28,371 bases of DNA from Oscillospiraceae bacterium (GTDB taxonomy: Bacteria > Bacillota_A > Clostridia > Oscillospirales > Oscillospiraceae). Shown here piece after piece: positions 23,008 through 28,371 of the stretch. The position numbers were made by a program, and so were the translations under genes. The DNA is taken from the NCBI GenBank assembly GCA_017540945.1, contig JAFYAB010000027.1, forward strand, positions 1 through 28,371, given 5' to 3'. The number at the start of each line of letters is the position of its first letter. The first letter of the stretch is position 1. Below the pieces are notes generated by a model. That model saw only the letters and a program-made list of their open reading frames with translations. It was not told where the DNA came from and ran no database searches.

Positions 23008-24204
23008 ATGTCAGAATTCTATCAATATCAAGGGCTCTGCCTCTGCCCGAGGGGCGGGCAGCTGCCCGAAGGCGCAAGGGCGGTCTCCACGCCCTTCGCG
23101 CCGCTGCTCTATCTGGTGGACCGCGATCCCCGCACCCACGGAGCGCTTCGCCCCATCATGGGGCCGGAGCAGCTGGACGCGCCGGAGGACTGGCGCTGTC
23201 TGCTGCCCCGGAGGGGCAGCGCCACGATCCCCGAAAGCTATCTGCTGAATACGGCCTTTCCCCGGGCTCTGGAGCTGGCGCCGGCGCTGTTGTCCCCGAA
23301 GAAGACCGGCCTGCGGCTGAGCCTGGTGGGCCTGGGGGACGTGGGCGGCCAGCTGTTGACAGCCCTGAAGCTCCTGGGCGGCGAGATCGCGGAGATCGGG
23401 ATCTATGATCCCAACGAGGCTCTGATCGACCGCTACCTGCTGGAGCTGAACCAGATTTTGGACCGGGAGGAGCCCCGGATCGTCCGGCGGGCGCCGGATC
23501 AGCTGTTCGACTGCGATCTCTTCCTCTTCACCGCCTCCCGGGGCGTGCCGCCCGTCGGCGCGGCCGGGGACGTGCGGATGCTGCAGTTCGAGAAGAACCG
23601 GGAAATGCTGCGAGCCTATGCCGGGCAGGCCAGGGACGCGGGCTTCCGGGGCCTCTTCTGCCAGATCTCGGACCCGGTGGACCTGCTGGCCCGGTCGGTC
23701 TTCCTGCAGTCCAACCGGAACGAGGCGGGAGAACTGGATTTCCGGGGCCTGCTGCCGGAGCAGATCGTGGGCTTCGGCCTGGGAGTCATGAGGGCACGCG
23801 CCGATTTCATGGTCCGGCGTATGGGCGCAAGCTGTCCGGCGCTGCGGGTCTACGGTCCCCACGGGGCCGGGCTGGTGGTCGCCAACGACCCGGTCGAATA
23901 CGACGAGACCCTGTCTCTGGAGCTGACCCGTCAGACGGTCGGCGCCAATCTGGAGGTCCGGGCCCTGGGCTTCAAGCCCTACATCGCTCCGGCCATTTCC
24001 TCTGCCTGTATTTCGATCCTGCAGCTGATCCGAGGCGAGCTCTTCCACGGGGCAATCCCCATGGGCGGCGCGTATTTCGGCTGCTGTGCCAGACGGGTCG
24101 GCGGCTTCGCTCCCCGCGCGGAGTTTCTGCACCCCGATCTCACCGCCCGGATCGAAGCCGCCTGGAAGGCCCTGCGGGAGGAGGATGCCGCATGTCTGGC
24201 CTGA
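23008..24204 (+). CDS. Atypical lactate/malate dehydrogenase-like protein
   Basis: A 398-residue protein with a fold-typical NAD-binding start (LRLSLVGLGDVGGQLLTAL, about 102-120) and an acidic residue after strand 2 (IYDPNE, Asp134). Downstream landmarks of the family are FTASRG near 174-179, EKNREMLRAYA, QISDPVDLLAR (compare the usual NPVD), GFGLGVMRARADF and YGPHGAGLVV. The last should hold the catalytic histidine (His285) of the usual GEHG motif. The aspartate that normally pairs with it (LDxARF) appears replaced by Met261, and NPVD reads DPVD, so the chemistry may differ or be lost. About 100 N-terminal residues have no counterpart in normal lactate dehydrogenases. It starts 14 bp after the giant gene and overlaps the next gene, so it is part of that operon. 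True substrate unknown. Confidence 0.72.
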   Translation: MSEFYQYQGLCLCPRGGQLPEGARAVSTPFAPLLYLVDRDPRTHGALRPIMGPEQLDAPEDWRCLLPRRGSATIPESYLLNTAFPRALELAPALLSPKKTGLRLSLVGLGDVGGQLLTALKLLGGEIAEIGIYDPNEALIDRYLLELNQILDREEPRIVRRAPDQLFDCDLFLFTASRGVPPVGAAGDVRMLQFEKNREMLRAYAGQARDAGFRGLFCQISDPVDLLARSVFLQSNRNEAGELDFRGLLPEQIVGFGLGVMRARADFMVRRMGASCPALRVYGPHGAGLVVANDPVEYDETLSLELTRQTVGANLEVRALGFKPYIAPAISSACISILQLIRGELFHGAIPMGGAYFGCCARRVGGFAPRAEFLHPDLTARIEAAWKALREEDAACLA

Positions 24205-25244
24205 CGGTCTATTGCTGCGGCCCGATCCCGCGGCTGCGGCGGCTGCTGGCGTCCTTGCCCTGTGTGGAGCGGCTGACGGACTGGCGGGAGCTTGCGAGCG
24301 CCCCCGCCGCTGAACGCTGTCTCTTCGCCCTGGGGATCGACGAGCTGGGCCCGGTCCCGGAGAGCACGGAGCTGCTGCGGCTGATCCGGAGCGACTCCTC
24401 ACGCTTCTCGTCCTCTGTCGCGGGCCTGGCCGTGGAGGGCACCGGGGAGCTGGACACCAAGGCTCTGGCCAGGCGGCTGGTCTTCCAGCTGTCTCTGGCA
24501 GGCTGTTCCTTCCCGGAGCGGCCTCTGGCGGAGGGCACCGGCTCCCTGCACAACTGGACCGTGCTGCAGCGCCGCCTGGGACTGGATTCCCGGGAGGCGG
24601 CCTGGGCCGCGGCTCTGGAGGGGCTCTGCCGCCGGGTGCTGGACTTCACGACCCAGCGCTATGAGCGGCCCCGGGTGCTGATGCTCCACGCCTCTGACCA
24701 CGCCACCTCCAACACCCTGGCCCTGGGCGAACGGATCTCCGACCAGCTGGGAGAGGCGTTTTCCGTCCGGATCATGTCCCTGCGCAACGGCACCATCGAG
24801 GACTGCCGGGGCTGCTCCTACAAGGTCTGCACCCACTTTGCCAGCAAAGGCGCCTGCTTCTACGGCGGCTCCATCGCCACCGAGGTGATCCCCGCGGTGC
24901 TTGCCAGCGACATTCTGCTGCTGCTCCTGCCCAACTACAACGACGCGGTAGGGGCCAACATCATGGCCTTTATCAACCGCATGACCTCTCTCCACGTCAG
25001 CGGCGCCCTCAGCGGCAAGACCCTGTTCGCCGTGGTGGTGTCGGGCTATTCCGGGGGCGATCTGGTGGCGGAGCAGGCCATGGGCGCCCTGTGCCTGAAC
25101 AAATCCTTCCTCCTGCCGCCCCGCTTCTGCCTGCTGGAGACCGCCAACGACCCCGGAGAGGTCCTGCGGCTGCCGGGCGTCGCGGAACGGGTGTCTGCCT
25201 TCGCCGCCCGGATTCGCCAGTGCGCAAAGAAGAGTCTCAACTGA
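24192..25244 (+). CDS. Flavodoxin-fold NAD(P)H-dependent oxidoreductase with a cysteine cluster
   Basis: The 350-residue product ends in a flavodoxin-like/NADPH-dependent FMN reductase domain, about 160-345. RVLMLHASDHATSNTLALGE is the likely FMN phosphate loop, ILLLLLPNYNDAVGANIMAF the next flavin-contact region and VVVSGYSGGD another. A cluster Cys205, Cys208, Cys213 and Cys222 (CRGCSYKVC then GAC) resembles iron-sulfur flavoproteins, although the spacing differs from the classical one. The first 155 residues hold a second conserved-looking region (GLAVEGTGELDTKALARRL) that I do not recognise. It overlaps the dehydrogenase-like gene by 13 bp, with GGAGGAGG as ribosome binding site. The stop codon lies inside the loop of the operon terminator. 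A redox role beside a dehydrogenase-like protein is inferred. Confidence 0.75.
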   Translation: MSGLTVYCCGPIPRLRRLLASLPCVERLTDWRELASAPAAERCLFALGIDELGPVPESTELLRLIRSDSSRFSSSVAGLAVEGTGELDTKALARRLVFQLSLAGCSFPERPLAEGTGSLHNWTVLQRRLGLDSREAAWAAALEGLCRRVLDFTTQRYERPRVLMLHASDHATSNTLALGERISDQLGEAFSVRIMSLRNGTIEDCRGCSYKVCTHFASKGACFYGGSIATEVIPAVLASDILLLLLPNYNDAVGANIMAFINRMTSLHVSGALSGKTLFAVVVSGYSGGDLVAEQAMGALCLNKSFLLPPRFCLLETANDPGEVLRLPGVAERVSAFAARIRQCAKKSLN

Positions 25245-25263
25245 TCGGTTGAGGCTCTTCTTT
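25226..25263. terminator. Bidirectional terminator between the flavoprotein and exbD-like genes
   Basis: AAAGAAGAG, one mismatch, CTCAAC pair with GTTGAG and CTCTTCTTT around a 6-nt loop. The plus strand continues in T-rich sequence; the minus strand ends in CTTCTTTG. The flavoprotein stop codon lies in the loop. It serves two converging operons. Confidence 0.82.
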
Positions 25264-25307
25264 TGCATATTCCTTGTTATGATCGTTCTGTTCGCCAGGC
25301 TTGATCC

Positions 25308-25739
25308 TTATTTGCGGACATCCGTGAATCCGGCTTCCGCCAGGGCCTGCTCCAGCGCGTCCACCGCGTTTTTGGTCGCGTCGTCCTCCACAGCAAGGAC
25401 GATCCTCGTATCACGCGGGAGCTCGTTCAACGCAATCAGAAGATCCTCCAGCGTGTGCTCCGTGTTTCCGTAGCTGACATTCTGATAGTTGTACTCCCGA
25501 CCCTGGATCCGGATCTCCACCGTGTCCGCCCGGATTTCGACCTCCGTGGAGCTTTGCTCTTGATCCGGCGCGACGGTCGTTACCACCGCCGATTCTGCTT
25601 TTCCGTTCGCCTCGCTGGGCGTCCCGAGCCCATCGCCGGACCCGAAGCCCAGCTTGCCGGTCCCGAAGAGCAGCGCCAATGCCGCTATGGCGGCCACGCC
25701 GGTGACCGCAGCGCCTTTTTTCACATTCTTATTGTTCAT
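25308..25739 (-). CDS. Small single-span membrane protein with an ExbD-like outer domain
   Basis: The 143-residue product has one N-terminal membrane segment (about 9-27), a low-complexity linker rich in Gly, Ser, Thr and Glu (about 30-65), and a C-terminal domain, about 66-143, with the beta-alpha pattern of ExbD/TolR periplasmic domains (VEIRADTVEIRIQG, then TRIVLAVEDDATKNAVDALEQALAEAGF). Unlike ExbD, its membrane helix lacks the proton-carrying aspartate. It is the last gene of the three-gene operon, 8 bp after the canonical ExbD. I start at ATG 25737-25739, behind GAGGGA; a GTG four codons upstream overlaps that site. It may be an accessory subunit of the proton channel. Confidence 0.68.
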   Translation of the reverse strand: MNNKNVKKGAAVTGVAAIAALALLFGTGKLGFGSGDGLGTPSEANGKAESAVVTTVAPDQEQSSTEVEIRADTVEIRIQGREYNYQNVSYGNTEHTLEDLLIALNELPRDTRIVLAVEDDATKNAVDALEQALAEAGFTDVRK

Positions 25740-25747
25740 AGTATCCC

Positions 25748-26323
25748 TCACTTTGATGTATTGATTGCGGTCAGGTAGACGTTTTTCCTGACCGTCCGCA
25801 CGTCCCGAAATGCTTTCATGATTTCCCGATACAGCCGATGGGTGCCGATCACATTTCCGTTGTATGTAAAGGTGACGATCAAGACCTCGTCCTCGGCATA
25901 GCCGGCCTCTGCGAAAATCCTGAGAATTCCTTTGGTAAGATCCTCTCCCGGGAGGATCACGCCGACCCGCTCTTCCTCTCCGTCAGCCGATCGTTTTCGC
26001 GTCGCGCTGAGCCTCCAGGCGTCGTTGTCGTCTTCCTTCTGGAGATTGAAGGAGAGCATGCTGCCGTTATCAAAGGCGATCAGCGCCTGCTGGTTCCGCG
26101 CCGCGTTCTCATCCAGCGCGCGCAGACGCTCCCATTCCGCACCGAGTCTGGCTTCCTCCGCGTCAAGGGCATCCAGCTTGTCCTCATACGCCATGCGCGC
26201 CTGCTCCGCCCGCTCCTCCGATTCCTTGACATTGAAGACGCTGTAAAGAATGAAGAAGAACAGGATGATGAGAATGATGTCGAGGAGGGGCGTAAAATCC
26301 AGGATGACATCCTTTTTTCTCAT
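25748..26323 (-). CDS. ExbD/TolR-like proton-channel subunit
   Basis: A 191-residue protein with a short charged N-terminus and the ExbD/TolR signature membrane helix DFTPLLDIILIILFFFIL (about 9-26), with the essential proton-path aspartate at Asp15. A charged helical stretch, probably coiled coil (about 33-80), and an extracytoplasmic domain (about 80-191; VLIVTFTYNGNVIGTHRLY, AFRDV) follow. With the ExbB-like protein upstream it should form an ion-driven motor that transmits force to a partner outside the membrane. The start is 4 bp after the exbB-like stop, with the ribosome binding site inside that gene. The coiled coil is longer than in usual ExbD, so the outer domain may reach further from the membrane. 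Confidence 0.83.
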   Translation of the reverse strand: MRKKDVILDFTPLLDIILIILFFFILYSVFNVKESEERAEQARMAYEDKLDALDAEEARLGAEWERLRALDENAARNQQALIAFDNGSMLSFNLQKEDDNDAWRLSATRKRSADGEEERVGVILPGEDLTKGILRIFAEAGYAEDEVLIVTFTYNGNVIGTHRLYREIMKAFRDVRTVRKNVYLTAINTSK

Positions 26324-26327
26324 GGCT

Positions 26328-26804
26328 TTACCTTTTCTCGGAGATCCTGATGGAGTCGATGCGCACGGCTTTGTTGTTGATCAACTCCGAGACTTTTTCG
26401 ATATTGTCTTCCGCGTGTTTAGAGACCACGGCGTTGACCAATTTGAAAATGATCGCGAACACAATGCCCCAGGCCGTGGAGGTCAGCGCGTCGAAAAAGC
26501 TGTTTCTCGCGTTCAGGATCGCATTTTCATCCATAAAATTCAATTCCAGCAAGGATTTCACCGTGCCGAACATACCCAGCAGCGGAAAGATCGTAATCAG
26601 TGTGACAAAGAGCGAGTAGGAGATCGTCAGCATCTTGTAGATGTGGTTGGAATAGAAGTTTTCGCTCTTCCAGAGATCAAAGCTCCTGTCGATCCGTTTG
26701 TTTGAGATATGGATCAGCAGCAGGCAGGTCAGAGCCAGAAGCATACAAAAAAAGATATACCAGTCCTCTCCGATGCTTGCCAGCATTTTCTCAAAATAAT
26801 TCAT
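26328..26804 (-). CDS. MotA/TolQ/ExbB-family proton-channel protein
   Basis: A 158-residue integral membrane protein with three hydrophobic segments, near 15-33, 58-80 and 103-127. The family signature is clear: IFPLLGMFGTVKSLLELNF (about 72-90, compare APLLGLLGTV in ExbB) followed by FFDALTSTAWGIVFAIIFKLVNAVV. It is much smaller than ExbB (about 240) because the cytoplasmic loop between segments 1 and 2 is short. GGGAGGAG lies 6 nt before the ATG. It is the first gene of an operon with two ExbD-like genes. No TonB or outer-membrane receptor gene is visible, and the target of the motor is unknown. Its base composition is visibly more AT-rich than the flanking genes. Confidence 0.85.
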   Translation of the reverse strand: MNYFEKMLASIGEDWYIFFCMLLALTCLLLIHISNKRIDRSFDLWKSENFYSNHIYKMLTISYSLFVTLITIFPLLGMFGTVKSLLELNFMDENAILNARNSFFDALTSTAWGIVFAIIFKLVNAVVSKHAEDNIEKVSELINNKAVRIDSIRISEKR

Positions 26805-26831
26805 AGCATCTCCTCCCTGATATATGTTGTA

Positions 26832-26860
26832 ATTATACCATAGCTCTGTATAGAATACAA
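26832..26860 (-). promoter_or_regulatory. Predicted promoter of the exbB-exbD operon
   Basis: On the minus strand TTGTAT (26855-26860), a 17-bp spacer and TATAAT (26832-26837) form a sigma-A-like promoter with a perfect -10 and a weak -35. Transcription should start near 26825, about 21 nt before the ATG. Confidence 0.65.
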
Positions 26861-26890
26861 GCCAGTGCCCTGAGAAAAAGTCGGAAATTG

Positions 26891-26959
26891 GCGAAAAAAG
26901 AGACGTCCCGAAAGGAACAATGTCATTCAGAACGACATTGCCTGACAGAACGTCTCTTT
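26891..26959 (-). terminator. Nested-hairpin terminator downstream of the PP2C gene
   Basis: Outer arms AAAGAGACGT and ACGTCTCTTT (10 bp) enclose an inner 7-bp hairpin, CAATGTC/GACATTG. On the minus strand the outer stem runs into TTTTTT, so it should end transcription of the phosphatase gene before the exbB promoter. The internal unpaired segments are unusual for a plain terminator. Confidence 0.65.
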
Positions 26960-27000
26960 ATGCGCTGTTTGATACCATTCTCTGATAAAACGCTTCAAGA

Positions 27001-27102
27001 AGATTTGCGAGGCAGATTTGTGCCAGACGAGGCGGAGGACGCAGGCGGGCTTGACGCCCGGCAAGGCAGGCAACGAAGGATCGCGCAAATCTGTCCGCAA
27101 AG
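27001..27102. repeat. Palindromic element of about 100 bp, candidate MITE-like repeat or structured RNA
   Basis: The element starts with AGATTTGCG, and CGCAAATCT lies near its right end. Positions 27011-27023 pair with 27083-27095 over 13 bp, allowing two G-U pairs, and an inner CGGGC/GCCCG hairpin sits at 27046-27060. It lies between the phosphatase stop codon and its terminator. Only one copy is in the window, so repeat status is unproven; it could also be a folded 3' UTR. Confidence 0.45.
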
Positions 27103-27135
27103 AGATTGCATGGTTTTTATCTGAGAATCCTATGA

Positions 27136-28371
27136 TTATGCGGGCTCGCAGCCCTTGTATTCCACACAGAGCATGGTCAGATCATCGTACTGCGGGGTCT
27201 CGCCGGCAAAGCTGTCGATCTGCGCCCGCATGTTCCGAAGGAAGCGCTGCAGATCGAGCTCCTCCGTATCGCCCTGCTCCCTTGCCTCCCGCCTGCTGGA
27301 CTCCAGGGCCTTCAGCATCCGCTCATTGCCGAAGAGCTCCTCCCGGCTGTTGTTGGCCTCCGGAACGCCGTCCGTGTACAGGAACAGCAGATCGCCCGGG
27401 TCCATATGCCACCGCACGTTGCGGTAGCGGGAGCTCTCCAGAACGCCCATGGCCAGGCCATGGGGGTCCTTTTCCAGAACGAAGCCCTGTTCCCTTCGGA
27501 AGAAGACCGGATACTCGTGACCGGCGCAGGCGGAGATCAGCTCCCCGGTGGAGATCGTCAGGACCCCCAGCCAGACCGTCACGAACATATCGTCCTTGTT
27601 GCCCTCACAGAGCCGTCCGTTCACCTCTTGCAGGATCTCCGCCGGGCTGTTGTAGAGGCCGGAGAGGGCCACATTCTTGATGAGGGTCTTGGAAATCACC
27701 ATGAACAGAGCGGCCGGGACGCCCTTGCCGGAGACGTCCGCGATTACCAGGGCCAGGTGGTCCTCGTCGATCAGGAAGAAATCGTAGAAGTCCCCTCCCA
27801 CCTCCTTGGCGGGATCCATGACCGCGAAGAGCTCGAATTCCTTCCGCTCCGGGAAGGCCGGGAAAGTGGTGGGCAGCATGTTCAGCTGGATGTCGGCGGC
27901 CACAGAGAGCTCCGTGGCCATTCTCTGCTTCTCAGAGGTGATGCTGACGATCTCCCGGACATAACCCCGCATCTTCTCTGACATATTGGCGAAGGCCCGG
28001 GCCAGCACCTCGATCTCGTCGCCGGTGAGCAGCACATCCTCCACCTGGAAGCTCATATTGTCGCCCTTCATCTCCGAGATTCGCAGGGTCATCTTCTTGA
28101 TGGGATCCACCAGGCGCTTGGAGAAGACCAGAGACAGGATGCCCGCCAGAACCAGCATCAGCACAGCGATGACCATGGTGGTGATGATCGTGCTGCCCTC
28201 GTTGCTGCGGAGCTCGGTGACAGACTCCTCCATGACGGCGTCCGTCTTCTCCGCCAGCAGATAGGCCGTGGCGTTCAGATTCTCCTGGGAAATGCAGAGC
28301 AGCTGGGTCCAGCCCAGCGTCGAAATGGGGGCGTAGGCCACGTAGGTCTTCTCCCCGTCCACCTCCAGGAG
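27136..28371 (-). CDS. Membrane-bound HAMP-SpoIIE/RsbU-type PP2C phosphatase (5' part outside window)
   Basis: A serine/threonine phosphatase of the kind that dephosphorylates anti-sigma-factor antagonists, here coupled to an outside sensor. The last 411 residues are visible: the end of an extracellular Cache-like domain (TYVAYAPISTLGWTQLLCIS), a membrane helix (about 61-84), a HAMP domain (about 85-137), a helical linker with AADIQLNMLPTTFP, and the PP2C domain (about 175-408). The last has metal-binding acidic residues in VGGDFYDFF, IADVSGKGVPAALFM, LYTDGVPEA and DDLTML. The frame stays open to the window edge (LLEVDGEK), so the real start is beyond it and the GTG at 28360-28362 is internal. 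No anti-sigma partner is visible downstream. Confidence 0.9.
   Translation of the reverse strand, partial: LLEVDGEKTYVAYAPISTLGWTQLLCISQENLNATAYLLAEKTDAVMEESVTELRSNEGSTIITTMVIAVLMLVLAGILSLVFSKRLVDPIKKMTLRISEMKGDNMSFQVEDVLLTGDEIEVLARAFANMSEKMRGYVREIVSITSEKQRMATELSVAADIQLNMLPTTFPAFPERKEFELFAVMDPAKEVGGDFYDFFLIDEDHLALVIADVSGKGVPAALFMVISKTLIKNVALSGLYNSPAEILQEVNGRLCEGNKDDMFVTVWLGVLTISTGELISACAGHEYPVFFRREQGFVLEKDPHGLAMGVLESSRYRNVRWHMDPGDLLFLYTDGVPEANNSREELFGNERMLKALESSRREAREQGDTEELDLQRFLRNMRAQIDSFAGETPQYDDLTMLCVEYKGCEPA

Larger units (their letters stand above)
26805..27135. other. Intergenic region between the exbB-like gene and the PP2C gene
   Basis: The 331 bp hold the exbB-like promoter, a nested terminator hairpin and an approximately 100-bp palindromic element, each annotated separately. 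A 78-codon plus-strand frame crosses these palindromes and is not credible as a gene. Confidence 0.65.

Noticed and set aside
25308..26804. A Zorya-type defence system (ZorAB)
   Set aside because: The channel proteins are ExbB/ExbD-like, but no ZorC, ZorD or ZorE-like helicase or nuclease gene is adjacent, and the ExbB-like protein lacks the long cytoplasmic tail of ZorA.
26888..27124. A 78-codon plus-strand frame between the exbB-like and PP2C genes
   Set aside because: It runs through a terminator hairpin and a palindromic element and has no convincing ribosome binding site.

Overview
The window looks like chromosome from a GC-rich, monoderm, clostridial gut-type bacterium (Oscillospiraceae/Ruminococcaceae-like). 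This rests on lipoprotein binding proteins with an LVAC lipobox, the DapL route to diaminopimelate, a SpoIIE/RsbU-type PP2C phosphatase, Gram-positive ribosome binding sites and consensus sigma-A promoters. I place it no more precisely than that. No tRNA, rRNA, CRISPR array, transposase or phage gene was seen.

Layout. (1) 239-6255, minus strand: a complete oligopeptide ABC importer in the order oppB-oppC-oppD-oppF-oppA, with a promoter at 6227-6255, a strong hairpin at the 5' end of its leader, and another hairpin between oppF and oppA. (2) 6362-15828: an L-arabinose locus. A GntR/LacI-type repressor (araR-like) is divergent from a plus-strand operon encoding a YtfQ-like sugar-binding lipoprotein, a double ATPase, two permeases, L-arabinose isomerase (araA) and an FGGY kinase (araB-like). 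Both promoters are readable and several TTGTAT/ATACAA operator-like boxes lie between them. An attenuator-like hairpin follows the binding-protein gene, and a long bidirectional terminator closes the locus. No araD is present here. (3) 15860-18192, minus strand: dapF and a divergent dapL form a translationally coupled pair. Upstream of dapF lies a collapsed CTP synthase gene (pyrG) reduced to its most conserved motifs, still carrying a perfect consensus promoter and a leader terminator. The dap genes may now be read from the old pyrG promoter.

(4) 18273-25263, plus strand: a three-gene operon that I consider the most unusual content. Its first gene encodes a 1552-residue protein combining an HD hydrolase domain, a long helical-repeat region, a NadD/CoaD-like nucleotidyltransferase, a GNAT-like segment and a phosphoribosyltransferase-like C-terminal region. 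It is followed by an atypical lactate/malate-dehydrogenase-like protein and a flavodoxin-type protein with an iron-sulfur-flavoprotein-like cysteine cluster. The three look like an undescribed nucleotide- or NAD-linked redox system. (5) 25308-26860, minus strand: a compact ExbB-ExbD-ExbD-like proton-channel operon, unexpected in a monoderm and visibly lower in GC than its neighbours. (6) 26891-28371: a nested terminator hairpin, an approximately 100-bp palindromic element and the 3' part of a membrane-bound SpoIIE-type phosphatase gene that runs off the window.

Many long ORFs antisense to the real genes are shadows of GC-rich codon use and are not annotated.
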